DNA of 64,000 bases, from assembly GCF_002088235.1 (NCBI RefSeq), contig NZ_AQQV01000003.1, positions 620,001 through 684,000 on the forward strand. Reading direction: 5' to 3'. Every line of letters starts with the position of its first letter. Positions within the stretch are counted from its first letter, which is position 1. This document shows, in pieces, positions 8,101 to 16,475 of this stretch. The stretch is from Oceanococcus atlanticus (lineage in GTDB: Bacteria > Pseudomonadota > Gammaproteobacteria > Nevskiales > Oceanococcaceae). A program made the position numbers and the translations under genes. Under the pieces are notes generated by a model. The model was not told the DNA's origin and ran no database searches. It saw nothing but the letters and a program-made list of their open reading frames with translations.

Positions 8101-8125
8101 AAGCCCGGTTCGCCGGGCTTTTTTT
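8101..8125 (+). terminator. Intrinsic terminator of the acyl-CoA dehydrogenase operon
   Basis: AAGCCCGG (8101-8108), a TTCG tetraloop and CCGGGCTT (8113-8120) are followed by a seven-T run (8119-8125), 20 nt after the stop codon. A-tract on the left side makes it potentially active in both directions. Confidence 0.93.
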
Positions 8126-8222
8126 GTGCCTGGCATCCGGCAGCCGCAAGGCCAGTGGGAACCAATTGGCAAGCTTGTGCGTGCTTGCCAGTGTCACAAA
8201 ACCCATAAAGAGAGACCTTGCC

Positions 8223-10808
8223 ATGACGACCACGGCACGCGCGCTGGCCTATCCTCGCGGATGGCATCCGGCGGCGCTCCTCATGACCCTGCTTGTGCTG
8301 AGTATGCTGCTGGTGCACAACGCCCATGCGGCCAGCAGCACACCCGGCCTGCGCGCCATACTCGGCTCCAATATCCCGGTCGACGAACCCATTCGCGCTG
8401 TGGCCATGCTCGACACCGTGCCCAGCGACAGCGATGTCAATGCACTGGCCGCACTGGGCCTGGTAGCCCAGCCGCTCAAGCATCTGCCCATGGTGCTGAC
8501 CAAAGGCACCGTGACCCAGCTGACCCAGGCGGTGCGTGGCGGTCTCGCGCGCGACGTCTACATCGACAAGGCGCTGGAATGGCATTCGGCCGAATCCACC
8601 GCAGCCATGAGTGCCGACATCACCCGTGAACTGGGCTATGACGGCGGCGGTATCGGCATTGCCATCGTTGATTCGGGGATCGATGCCTCGCATCCAGACC
8701 TGGAAAATCGGGTGGTCCACAATGTGCGCGTTTACTCGCCTGAATATCTGGACATTCTGGGTGTGAGCGAACCGCTGGGCATCAGCTGGCCAGGCAGCCC
8801 GGCCCTGGTTCTGCCCTTCGACAACCTGCCCTACAACAACACCGACACCATCGGTCACGGCACCCATGTGGCCGGCATTGCCGCCGGCGAAGGCGTCGAT
8901 GACGGCAGCCTCATCGGTGTCGCCCCCGGCGCCCACATGGTCGGCTATTCGACTGGCGAAGTGCTGTTCATCTTCACCGCCCTGGCCTCCTTCGATGACA
9001 TCCTGGCCAAGCAGGAGGAATACAACATCCGGGTGGTCAACAACTCCTGGGGCAGCCGCTTCCACGTGTTCGATCCCAACTCGCCGATCAATGTAGCCAG
9101 CAAAGCGCTGGTCGATGCGGGCATGACGGTGGTCTTCTCGGCCGGCAACGACGGCCTGGAGATGACCACCAACGTTCATTCCATGGCCCCCTGGGTCATC
9201 ATGTCCGGCTCGGCCACACTGTCAGCAGAAAAATCCGGCTTCTCCTCGTCCGGTCTGATGTTCGACAACAGCACGGTCAAGGAACTGGACGAAAACGGCC
9301 ACGTGCACTACGCAGGTGATGGCCTGGGCCTGTCGCATCCGGACGTGTCCGCGCCGGGCAGCAACATCACCTCAACCTGCACGCCGACCGGCGTGGTGGT
9401 GTGCCCCGGCACCCTGCCCAACGGCTCGGCCGTGGCCTCGGGCACCTCGATGTCCGCACCGCATATGGCTGGCCTGGCCGCCGTGCTGTTGCAAGCCAAT
9501 CCGGAACTGACCCCGGACATGGTCGGCAAGGTCATGCAGGTCACCGCCGATGCGATGCGCGATGATGCCGCCTTCTGGCAATCGGGCTATGGTTTCGTCA
9601 ACGCCAAGCGAGCTGTGGATCTGGTCCTGCGCGAAGACTTCTCGGCCGAGCTGCTGGACAGCCTGCAGGCCGACATTGAAGCCCGCGCCCTGGCCGCTCG
9701 GCCGTATTCGGTGGTGGCTTCTGATCAGTGGGAATTCATCTCCATCGGCGCCACCGCGCTGGGTCTGGAGAGCTACGACTTCCCGATTGAAGTCAGCGCC
9801 GACACCGACGCCATTCGCGCCGGCGTGGCCTTTCCTTCGGATCTTGGCCTGCTTGGCCTCAACCTGCTGTATGAATGGTCGCTAACCTTGATCGACCCGG
9901 ACGGCAACGAGGTGGCCAGTTCAGAACTGACCGAAATCGGTATCGGGCTGATGCAGGTCGATTTTGACGAACTCGGCATCGAGCGCAAACCCGGCACCTG
10001 GACCCTCAACGCCGCGGGCATTCTGCATGTTTCGCAGCCGGGTCTGCTGTGGGGCCATTCAGTCACCGTCGTCGCCAACCAGCTCAAAGCCCAGAACGCC
10101 AACTTCGATGAGCCCAGCGGCCCCGAGTATGTGGCCGACGGCGAATTGCACTTCAGCCTGAGCGGCGGTGAAGGCGGCATGTCCTCACCGGAAGGCTGCG
10201 CCTACGACCTGCAAGGCGCCTCCGGCCAGCTCAGCCTGGGCGATGCCGATGCGCAGTGCCACGCCGGCACCGTCGGCTATCTGGTCAATTACGGACTGGG
10301 TGTGCCGGCCACCTTCACCTCCGCCCCACTGGAACAGGACACGCTCATCGGCGGGGATGCGTTGCTGACCCTGTATCTGGCCACTGAGCTCTATCCGATC
10401 TACAGTCTGGCCTTCAGTTCCAGCATTAACTATCAGCTGGATGCCGTTGATAATGAAGGAAATCTGATCATGTCCATCGGGGCTGGAGAAGATTTGAGCA
10501 TCGTCGGCGCCACACCGGAGCAGGGTCTCTATCCATTCACGCTGCCGCCCACCAGCGTGCCAGCCGGCGCCCAGCTGCGGCTGCAGCTCAACTTCACCGG
10601 CGTATACACCTCGGCCATGCGTCTGGTGTGGGGCGGTGACTACGGTGATGCCAGCCTGCAGCTGACCACCGGCAAACTGGTGGATGCGGCGAACAGCGAC
10701 GACGAAACGCCGTCACGAAGTCTGGATCCCAACCGTGGTGGCAGCACCGGCTGGCCCGTACTGCTGATACTGATCGGTCTGCTGGGCGTGCGCCGCCGCG
10801 CTCGCTAA
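8223..10808 (+). CDS. Secreted S8 (subtilisin-like) serine protease with GlyGly-CTERM-type tail
   Basis: An 861-residue exported subtilase. Residues 1-36 form a signal peptide ending AHA. Catalytic residues are visible: Asp150 (IVDSGIDASHPDL), His212 (GHGTHVAG), oxyanion Asn309 (SAGND) and Ser409 (GTSMSAPHMAG). The catalytic domain spans roughly 135-500, with an insertion before His212. The long C-terminal region (500-835) looks like beta-rich accessory domains. The last ~22 residues are a Gly-Ser-Thr-Gly motif, a hydrophobic helix and RRRAR, which matches the GlyGly-CTERM signal processed by rhombosortase for surface display or release. ATG 8223 is preceded by AGAGAGA; the 33 in-frame residues before it would break the signal peptide. 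It is likely monocistronic, lying between two terminators. Confidence 0.94.
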   Translation: MTTTARALAYPRGWHPAALLMTLLVLSMLLVHNAHAASSTPGLRAILGSNIPVDEPIRAVAMLDTVPSDSDVNALAALGLVAQPLKHLPMVLTKGTVTQLTQAVRGGLARDVYIDKALEWHSAESTAAMSADITRELGYDGGGIGIAIVDSGIDASHPDLENRVVHNVRVYSPEYLDILGVSEPLGISWPGSPALVLPFDNLPYNNTDTIGHGTHVAGIAAGEGVDDGSLIGVAPGAHMVGYSTGEVLFIFTALASFDDILAKQEEYNIRVVNNSWGSRFHVFDPNSPINVASKALVDAGMTVVFSAGNDGLEMTTNVHSMAPWVIMSGSATLSAEKSGFSSSGLMFDNSTVKELDENGHVHYAGDGLGLSHPDVSAPGSNITSTCTPTGVVVCPGTLPNGSAVASGTSMSAPHMAGLAAVLLQANPELTPDMVGKVMQVTADAMRDDAAFWQSGYGFVNAKRAVDLVLREDFSAELLDSLQADIEARALAARPYSVVASDQWEFISIGATALGLESYDFPIEVSADTDAIRAGVAFPSDLGLLGLNLLYEWSLTLIDPDGNEVASSELTEIGIGLMQVDFDELGIERKPGTWTLNAAGILHVSQPGLLWGHSVTVVANQLKAQNANFDEPSGPEYVADGELHFSLSGGEGGMSSPEGCAYDLQGASGQLSLGDADAQCHAGTVGYLVNYGLGVPATFTSAPLEQDTLIGGDALLTLYLATELYPIYSLAFSSSINYQLDAVDNEGNLIMSIGAGEDLSIVGATPEQGLYPFTLPPTSVPAGAQLRLQLNFTGVYTSAMRLVWGGDYGDASLQLTTGKLVDAANSDDETPSRSLDPNRGGSTGWPVLLILIGLLGVRRRAR

Positions 10809-10828
10809 ACCGCAGACCTGACCCACAC

Positions 10829-10864
10829 AGGGCCGGAGGCGTTTCTCGTCCCGGCCCTTTTTTT
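10829..10864 (+). terminator. Intrinsic terminator of the subtilase gene
   Basis: AGGGCCGG (10829-10836) pairs with CCGGCCCT (10851-10858), with a 14-nt loop and a seven-T run (10858-10864), about 20 nt after the stop codon. Confidence 0.9.
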
Positions 10865-10891
10865 GTGCATCCGAACAGGGAAAAGGCTGGC

Positions 10892-11236
10892 TTAGCGGGC
10901 GCCCGCGCGAACGCCAAGCAGCATCTGGCGCACATCACCACGGGCCACCAGACTGGCATGCAGCAGATAAGGGAAACTGAACATACCGCCCATCACAATG
11001 CTCAAAAACCCGAACACATAGCCACGCGGCGTGGCGCCTTCGCGCCACACCACCCAGCCAGCCAGCAACAGCAGATGGATGATGAAATCAACATCGAACT
11101 GGCTTCGCCAATTCAGACTGGCGATATCGCCCAGCGCCACAGCAGGCCAGTTGTAGCCTTGCGTCGTCACGGCCAGGATGGTCAGGGCATAAATGGCCAG
11201 GGTGGCAAGCACAAGCGAACTGCGAAAAATCGTCAT
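10892..11236 (-). CDS. Small membrane protein of unknown function (three predicted helices)
   Basis: A 114-residue hydrophobic protein that I do not recognise with certainty. Predicted transmembrane segments lie at about 5-25, 48-65 and 72-93. The pattern is that of small integral proteins: a short polar loop with FDVDFIIH before the second helix, then WREG and a basic loop after it. The C-terminus (GDVRQMLLGVRAGAR) is basic and probably cytoplasmic. It stands alone, between the subtilase terminator and the convergent end of the ybaK run (182-bp gap). The regular alternation of helices and loops and the absence of any better frame support it as a real gene. No function is proposed. Confidence 0.7.
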   Translation of the reverse strand: MTIFRSSLVLATLAIYALTILAVTTQGYNWPAVALGDIASLNWRSQFDVDFIIHLLLLAGWVVWREGATPRGYVFGFLSIVMGGMFSFPYLLHASLVARGDVRQMLLGVRAGAR

Positions 11237-11417
11237 AAAGCGGAGTCCCGTGACACAAAACGACGATTAGAACGCAGCGATCAGCGCACGTCGATAACCT
11301 CACAGGTCATCAAAACAGCACATTATTGATCGTTGTACACACGCATCAGCAGACACACAGACCACGCCAATGGTTGGATGGCGAAATACAGCGCCACCTG
11401 CCGCTAGATGACCACCA

Positions 11418-11882
11418 TCACCGCGCCAGCGATCCGAGCCTGGCCTGACTGCAGGCCACCAGATCATCCGGCGTCAGCGCCAGCTCGAGACCACGACGAC
11501 CGGCGCTGACGAAGACCTGGGCGTGATCACGCAAGGACTCATCGGCAAAGACCGGCAGACGTCGCCGATGGCCCAATGGGCTGATCCCGCCCAACACATA
11601 GCCGGTTGCGGCCTGTGCTTCGTCGGCCTGCGCCATCGCGGCCTTTTTGCGCCCGGCCAGCGCTGCCAACGCCTTGAGGTTCAGATCGCGGCCAATCGGC
11701 ACCACGGCAATTGCCAGATCAACATCGTCCAGGCGCGCCACCAGGGTTTTGAACACCGCATCCATGGTCACACCGAGCTGCTCTGCCAGGCGCGCTTGGC
11801 GCGCCGCACCCTGGTAGTCGTCCACTTCAATGGTGCGATAGGCCTTGCCTGCCCGTTCCAGCGCTTTGGTCGCCGGGGTCAT
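11418..11882 (-). CDS. ybaK: Cys-tRNA(Pro)/Cys-tRNA(Cys) deacylase, YbaK type
   Basis: A 154-residue YbaK/ProX-type trans-editing enzyme that hydrolyses mischarged Cys-tRNA(Pro) in the cytosol. It matches the family from MTPATKALERAG onwards. The invariant catalytic Lys lies in DAVFKTLV, and GYVLGGISPLGHRRRLPVFAD is the signature stretch near residues 95-115, followed by VSAGRRGLELALTPDDL. ATG 11882 aligns with the family N-terminus; an upstream start at 11933 would overlap the map gene and add unrelated residues. It is the last gene of the long leftward run and lies 22 nt after map. No terminator is evident after it. Annotation is secure. Confidence 0.95.
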   Translation of the reverse strand: MTPATKALERAGKAYRTIEVDDYQGAARQARLAEQLGVTMDAVFKTLVARLDDVDLAIAVVPIGRDLNLKALAALAGRKKAAMAQADEAQAATGYVLGGISPLGHRRRLPVFADESLRDHAQVFVSAGRRGLELALTPDDLVACSQARLGSLAR

Positions 11883-11904
11883 TGCGCACAAGCCAATGTG
11901 GACA

Positions 11905-12651
11905 TCAATGCCGGGTCGCCACGATCGGCGCACCCTTGGTCACGATCACGGTGTGTTCGAACTGTGCCGACAAATTGCCGGGTCGCCCGACCAGGGTCCA
12001 GCCATCATCCGCCTCGTCCACCCAGGTGCTGTGGGTCGACAGAAACGGCTCAATCGCCAATACCTGCCCTTCGCGCAATATCCGTGTGTCGTTGGGGTCG
12101 TGATAGCCGAGTATGCTCTCCGGCTCTTCGTGCAAGGACCGCCCCACCCCATGTCCGGCGAGATTGCGAATGATGCGAAAGCCATGACGCCGTGCGACCT
12201 TTTGTGCCGCCCGGCCGATCTGATTGATCGGTGCACCATCGCGAACCTGCTGCAAGGCCGCACTCAGGGCCATCTGGGTGGCATGACACAAACGCCGCTT
12301 GAGAGCTGAACCCGGCGGCACCACCGTGGTGCCACCGGTGTCTGCGTAATAGCCGTCGAGTACCGCCGAGACGTCCACATTGACCACGTCATTGGGTTCA
12401 ATCCGACGCGCGCCCGGTATACCGTGGGCAGCCTGCTCATTGATACTGATGCAGGTCGCGCCGGGGAAGTCATACATCGCCTGCGGCGCCGAACGCGCAC
12501 CGTGCTGCTCAAGCAGGCGTCGCCCAAAGTCATCCAGCTCCGCGGTGGTCATGCCCGGCTCGATGTGTTCGAGCATGCTGTGCAGCACGCTGGCGACCAC
12601 CCGACCGGTGCGCAGGATACCGTCCAGGTCCTGCTGATTCTGAATCGTCAT
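11905..12651 (-). CDS. map: Type I methionine aminopeptidase
   Basis: A 248-residue M24A peptidase that removes the N-terminal Met from nascent proteins. The metal ligands appear in order: the first Asp in VNVDVSAVLDGYYADTGGT together with the second Asp of YADTG, His in AGHGVGRSLHEEP, Glu in LAIEPFL and Glu in QFEHTVIV. HGIPG near residue 76 is the substrate-pocket His. The length is close to the usual 250-265 for type I enzymes. In many genomes map sits near rpsB; here it lies inside an unrelated operon, between a GFA protein (4-nt gap) and ybaK, and may be an additional copy rather than the housekeeping one. It is probably cotranscribed with both neighbours. Confidence 0.94.
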   Translation of the reverse strand: MTIQNQQDLDGILRTGRVVASVLHSMLEHIEPGMTTAELDDFGRRLLEQHGARSAPQAMYDFPGATCISINEQAAHGIPGARRIEPNDVVNVDVSAVLDGYYADTGGTTVVPPGSALKRRLCHATQMALSAALQQVRDGAPINQIGRAAQKVARRHGFRIIRNLAGHGVGRSLHEEPESILGYHDPNDTRILREGQVLAIEPFLSTHSTWVDEADDGWTLVGRPGNLSAQFEHTVIVTKGAPIVATRH

Positions 12652-12655
12652 CGCC

Positions 12656-13123
12656 TCAACCCATCATGCGTGGCAGCAGGTGCCGGCCAAAGCCGAGCTG
12701 GCTGCGCCAGTACCCACTGTACTTGGGCAGCCCATCATCAATGTCGGCCACCCGGCTGTGATAGAACATATGCAGGCTGGGCGCCGGCAAGTCCAGCTCA
12801 TCCGGCAGGTTGGCCACCGGAACAATCACCAGCGTTGGCATCAACGGCATGCTGAGGTACTCGATGGCCGGATTGTCACACGCCGCACAGCGCCCGCGCT
12901 GGACGGCCGGCGGCGCGCGCCAGGCGTTGAACTTGACCTGCCCGTCAGCCGGCATGTCGACGTCACGCCCGCGATACAGGGCGATGTCGGCAAACGGGGC
13001 ACGATTGAATTCCTGACAGATCGTGCAGTGGCACAGGGCGCGCAGCAACGGGGCGCCATGCACACGAAAGCGGGTTTGTCCGCAGCCGCACTGGGCGGCG
13101 CCGGGCTGAATATCTTGAGTCAT
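12656..13123 (-). CDS. GFA (glutathione-dependent formaldehyde-activating-like) zinc protein
   Basis: A 155-residue protein of the GFA/Mss4-like fold. Zinc cysteines are visible as GCGQTRF, CHCTICQEF (residues ~31-39) and GRCAACDN (~79-86), the pattern CxC / CxxCQ / CxxC of the family. These proteins were named for the spontaneous reaction of glutathione with formaldehyde, but most have no proven activity, so the functional name is loose. ATG 13123 has GGAGA 6 nt upstream; the 19 in-frame residues before it do not fit the family. It sits in the middle of the long operon, 22 nt after the DM13 gene and 4 nt before map. Confidence 0.88.
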   Translation of the reverse strand: MTQDIQPGAAQCGCGQTRFRVHGAPLLRALCHCTICQEFNRAPFADIALYRGRDVDMPADGQVKFNAWRAPPAVQRGRCAACDNPAIEYLSMPLMPTLVIVPVANLPDELDLPAPSLHMFYHSRVADIDDGLPKYSGYWRSQLGFGRHLLPRMMG

Positions 13124-13145
13124 ATCGGGTCTCCAGTGCCCGGGC

Positions 13146-13613
13146 TTATTGATAACGCGCAGCGCTGATGAACTGACCAAAAGCTTCGCACCAGATCACC
13201 ACGGTGGTGTATTGGCTGATATCCACATCCGGCGGCACACTGAGCAGGAAACCGTCAAACGTGGTGACGTCGCCGATGCGTAGCGTACGGGATTTGATGG
13301 CTTCGAATTGCGCCTCGGTCTCGACAAAGTCCGGGCTCAGATACAGCTTGTAATCCGGCCCCGGAGCCAACCGCCCTTGCAGCGCAATGCTGCGCGCGGC
13401 CAGGGTGACTTTGCCTTCGCCCCAATGCAGCGCATCGCTGCCGGCCAGTTCACGCCGCAATACGCCGGCATAAACCGCCTCGCGGCTGTGCTCGGCCATG
13501 GCTGCGGCGGTCGGCGGCTCCGGCTGAGTCAGCAGCGGCAGGGCGTAGATGCCGGCTGCAAAGCCCAGGGCCAGCATCAGGCCGTGGCTGATCAAAAGCA
13601 GTAGTGTTTTCAT
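13146..13613 (-). CDS. DM13-domain protein, membrane-anchored
   Basis: A 155-residue protein with an N-terminal hydrophobic anchor or uncleaved signal (residues 3-28) and a DM13 domain from about 50 to 155. The domain shows SDALHWGEGKVTLA, GPDYKLYLSPDFV, a stretch of alternating strands and the hallmark VVIWCEAFGQFISAARY, with the conserved Cys near residue 144. DM13 domains are predicted to carry a redox-active Cys and to act in extracytoplasmic electron transfer; this is prediction, not shown by experiment in bacteria. The start codon overlaps the phosphatase-like stop codon by 4 nt, so translation is coupled. The protein should face the periplasm. Confidence 0.85.
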   Translation of the reverse strand: MKTLLLLISHGLMLALGFAAGIYALPLLTQPEPPTAAAMAEHSREAVYAGVLRRELAGSDALHWGEGKVTLAARSIALQGRLAPGPDYKLYLSPDFVETEAQFEAIKSRTLRIGDVTTFDGFLLSVPPDVDISQYTTVVIWCEAFGQFISAARYQ

Positions 13614-14077
13614 GCGATCAGCACCTGCTCGTTCAGAGCCTCAAACCAGGCCTGCCAACCGGGATAGCCTTGCGGCGCCCACACATCATGAATAAATGCC
13701 TTGGCCTGCTCGGCACTCCACAGTCCGCGCTGCTTTGCGTAGCAGGCATAAAACGCAGTAACGCGATAGTTGGCTGCACAATGCACATGCACCCTGGCCT
13801 TGCCCAGCTCATCCATAAGCGTGCAGAAGCGCTCATAATCGGCAACGCTGGGTTGCGCAAAATCGACCGCAAGGTGGTGGTAGGTCAGACCTTGCTGCAG
13901 AACCAGCTGCGCCTCACCGGCGACGGCCTGTTCGCTGCTGTCCGGCAGCAGATTGATCACCGCCCGGTAGCCCTGCTCGGCCAGACTGGCCAGACGCTCG
14001 GCGCCAACCACACCCGAGGTGGTCAGCTGCGGCGAAACCCGCCGGAAGTTGAAACTGTCTTCAATCCTTGCGCTCAT
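13610..14077 (-). CDS. Protein tyrosine phosphatase-like protein with a shortened CX4R loop
   Basis: A 155-residue protein with the fold signature of bacterial dual-specificity phosphatase relatives. [26 protein letters not shown] is the N-terminal strand-helix unit and [18 protein letters not shown] the would-be active-site loop. The loop reads Cys-Ala-Ala-Asn-Tyr-Arg, with four rather than five residues between Cys and Arg and no Gly, so classical CX5R catalysis is doubtful. My recollection is that HCAANxR is a recurring variant in this subfamily rather than a single mutation. Start and stop overlap both neighbours by 4 nt (ATGA), coupling it to the macrodomain gene upstream and DM13 downstream. 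The substrate is unknown. Confidence 0.8.
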   Translation of the reverse strand: MSARIEDSFNFRRVSPQLTTSGVVGAERLASLAEQGYRAVINLLPDSSEQAVAGEAQLVLQQGLTYHHLAVDFAQPSVADYERFCTLMDELGKARVHVHCAANYRVTAFYACYAKQRGLWSAEQAKAFIHDVWAPQGYPGWQAWFEALNEQVLIA

Positions 14078-14586
14078 GCACGATGCTCCGCCAACAAGTG
14101 GTCATAAAGACTGGCATCCTCGGCCGAAAAACAACAGAACTGAACCTGCAGCGCACTGCCTATGCCGGCCAGTTCCTTGTACACCGTATGCACCGCCACC
14201 CGCGCCGCCTGGGCCTTGGGATAAGCGAACACGCCGGTGCTGATCGAGGGAAAAGCCAGACTGTCGAGCGCGTACTCGAACGCCAACGCCAGACAATTGC
14301 GGTAGCACGCCGCCAGCAACTCGGGTTCGCCCTCATCACCGCCGCGCCACACCGGCCCTACGGTGTGAATGACGTAGCGTGCAGGCAGGTCATAGGCTGC
14401 GGTCAGCTTGGCCTGGCCGACCGCACAACCGCCCAGTGCGCGGCACGCATCAAGCAAGGCCGGCCCGGCCGCCCTGTGGATGGCGCCATCCACCCCGCCA
14501 CCACCGAGCAAGCTGGTGTTGGCGGCATTGACGATGGCGTCCACCGCCAGCGTGGTGATGTCGGCCTCAACCACGCGCATGTTCAT
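14074..14586 (-). CDS. MacroD-type macrodomain, O-acetyl-ADP-ribose deacetylase
   Basis: A 170-residue single macrodomain. [26 protein letters not shown] (about 17-42) is the MacroD catalytic loop with the Asn-Ala-Ala-Asn and [10 protein letters not shown] motifs. [10 protein letters not shown] and [12 protein letters not shown] (about 118-129) complete the ADP-ribose pocket. Such enzymes remove ADP-ribose from acidic residues and deacetylate O-acetyl-ADP-ribose in the cytosol. ATG 14586 gives MNMRVV; ATG 14580 two codons later is nearly as good, and upstream in-frame Met residues overlap the preceding gene. It lies 7 nt after the dienelactone hydrolase gene and overlaps the phosphatase-like gene by 4 nt. 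Confidence 0.92.
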   Translation of the reverse strand: MNMRVVEADITTLAVDAIVNAANTSLLGGGGVDGAIHRAAGPALLDACRALGGCAVGQAKLTAAYDLPARYVIHTVGPVWRGGDEGEPELLAACYRNCLALAFEYALDSLAFPSISTGVFAYPKAQAARVAVHTVYKELAGIGSALQVQFCCFSAEDASLYDHLLAEHRA

Positions 14587-14593
14587 GCTGGTC

Positions 14594-15292
14594 TCAGACC
14601 GGCTGTGGTTCAAGGTGCTCATCAAAGAAGCGCAAGGTGCGCTGCCAGGCCAGCTTGGAGCCCTGGGTCAGGCGGCTGCCGGAACGAAAGCCATGCGGGA
14701 TGTTGTACACATGCGCCTCAACCCGGTCCCCGAGCTTGTTGATCAGGCGATCCCGGCGCGCCGCAGGACAGAACGGATCAACCCGGCTCCAGTGCCCCTG
14801 CAAGCGCTGAATCTTGTCCAGACCGGCCTCCTCATCACGTGGCACACCCGCGCCTTCCATACCCAGCGAATGGTGATACACCACCGGCGCCAGCATGTCT
14901 GCACGCATCGCCGACTGGATAACGAAACCACCAGTCAGGCACATGCCAATCATGCCCAGCTTGCCGTTGCAGTGCGGGTCGGCTTTCAGCCTCTCAAGCA
15001 ATTCAGCCACTTCGCGGTTCGGCCCGCTGCTTGCCGCATTGCGTCGCCCGGCGCTGCGCACCATGGCGCGCACGCAATAACGCGCCGCGCCATCACTGTA
15101 CAGATCCGGCAGATAGACCACGTAGCCGCGCGCAGCCAATTCCTCGGCGTCCTTGCGGTAGACATCGAGCAAACCGAAGATTTCATGCAGGTACAAAATG
15201 CCCGGCGCGGCCGCAGCGTTGTCGGGACGGTGCACTTCCAGCCGAATCTTGCGCTGCGACAGGGCCAGCTCGACGACCTCTTTTATGCTCAT
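14594..15292 (-). CDS. Dienelactone hydrolase family alpha/beta hydrolase
   Basis: A 232-residue alpha/beta hydrolase. [36 protein letters not shown] (about 33-67) is the family N-terminal signature. The catalytic triad is Cys118 ([12 protein letters not shown]), Asp172 (RVDPFCPA) and His200 (NIPHGFRSG). A Cys nucleophile separates it from serine esterases and fits dienelactone-hydrolase-type enzymes acting on lactones or esters. The start lies one nucleotide after the stop codon of the preceding permease, so it is translated with the ABC exporter genes; whether the functions connect is unclear. The substrate is not predictable. Confidence 0.9.
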   Translation of the reverse strand: MSIKEVVELALSQRKIRLEVHRPDNAAAAPGILYLHEIFGLLDVYRKDAEELAARGYVVYLPDLYSDGAARYCVRAMVRSAGRRNAASSGPNREVAELLERLKADPHCNGKLGMIGMCLTGGFVIQSAMRADMLAPVVYHHSLGMEGAGVPRDEEAGLDKIQRLQGHWSRVDPFCPAARRDRLINKLGDRVEAHVYNIPHGFRSGSRLTQGSKLAWQRTLRFFDEHLEPQPV

Positions 15293-15293
15293 C

Positions 15294-16475
15294 TCAGGAC
15301 GCTCTCAAAGCATCAGCCACCGGCATGCGTGCCGCGCGCACCGCAGGAAACAGGCCACCAACCAGGCCGATCAGGCAGGCCACAATCATGCCCTGCACCA
15401 GCAGGGCGCCGCTCACGCGGAAGGCAAAGGCGACCTGGCTGAAGGTCTGGAAATTCAGCGTTGAAACGCTGTATCCGTTGAAGAACAGATACGCCAGCGC
15501 ACCGCCGATCAGCGCGCCCAGCAGGGCCAGCACAAGCGCCTCCAGCAGCACTGAAATCACCACCGGGACACTGCCAAAGCCGAGCGCGCGCAGCGTCGCG
15601 ATCTCGACCGTGCGCGTGGCCACCGCCGCATACATGGTGTTGAGCGCACCAAACAAAGCGCCTATGCCCATGATCACGGCCACGGTGTAGCCCAGACCGG
15701 TGATCATCTGGCCCATCGCTTCGGAGCGCGAGGCGTAATAGTCCGGCTCGCGCTGCACCTGCAGCTTGAGCCGCGGATCACTGGTGATGGCGTCCTTGAA
15801 GCTGGTGAAGCTGGCGGCATCTTCCAGTTGCACGGTGACGCTGTTCCAAGCGCTGCGCCGCGAGGCCGTGACCAAGGCTTCACGATCCACCCAGATCTCG
15901 GATTCATGAACATCACCGCCGGTCTCGAACACCCCGACGATCGGCCAGGCGCCCTCACGCACCTCGACCAGATCGCCGATCTGCAGCCCGCTGAACTGAC
16001 GCTGTGCGCCAATGCCTACGACCACTTCCCGCACACCCGGCTGGAACATGCGCCCTTCCACCAAACGTGCCTCATGGCGCAGCTTCAGCACCTGCGGCGT
16101 GGTTCCGCGCACCACCACGTTGTTGGGCTCGACCGCATCGCGCTTGGCCACATTGGTGAGCATGAACAGCTCGCCAATGGCCAGCGGTTCGCCGGCACTG
16201 TTGCTGGCCACACCCGGTGTCTCCGCCAGGATTGCGGCGTGCTCACGGATCACCACGCTGCTCAGTTCATCGAGTGAACCGCTGCGCATGACTATGGCCC
16301 GATCATCTTCCCCAGTGGAGGCCAGCGTGGCCTGAAAGCCGGCCCCCATGGCCAGCAAAGCGACCATGACCCCGACCACGCCGGCGATCCCGATCACAAT
16401 CACCGCCGAGGTACCCAGGCGCGACGGGATGCTGCGCAGGTTCATGGCGGTTACGGCATAGATTTGCTGAATCAT
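15294..16475 (-). CDS. ABC transporter permease, MacB/FtsX type (second)
   Basis: A 393-residue membrane subunit with the MacB/LolC layout: one N-terminal helix (about 20-45), a large periplasmic domain (45-265) and three C-terminal helices (about 270-300, 315-345 and 360-385). The FtsX domain signature is visible in TMYAAVATRTVEIATLRALGFG followed by the coupling region. Proteins of this type do not import; they use ATP in the cytoplasm to drive work across the periplasm, for example efflux, lipoprotein release or surface remodelling. It overlaps the first permease by 4 nt. The exported substrate is unknown. Confidence 0.92.
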   Translation of the reverse strand: MIQQIYAVTAMNLRSIPSRLGTSAVIVIGIAGVVGVMVALLAMGAGFQATLASTGEDDRAIVMRSGSLDELSSVVIREHAAILAETPGVASNSAGEPLAIGELFMLTNVAKRDAVEPNNVVVRGTTPQVLKLRHEARLVEGRMFQPGVREVVVGIGAQRQFSGLQIGDLVEVREGAWPIVGVFETGGDVHESEIWVDREALVTASRRSAWNSVTVQLEDAASFTSFKDAITSDPRLKLQVQREPDYYASRSEAMGQMITGLGYTVAVIMGIGALFGALNTMYAAVATRTVEIATLRALGFGSVPVVISVLLEALVLALLGALIGGALAYLFFNGYSVSTLNFQTFSQVAFAFRVSGALLVQGMIVACLIGLVGGLFPAVRAARMPVADALRAS

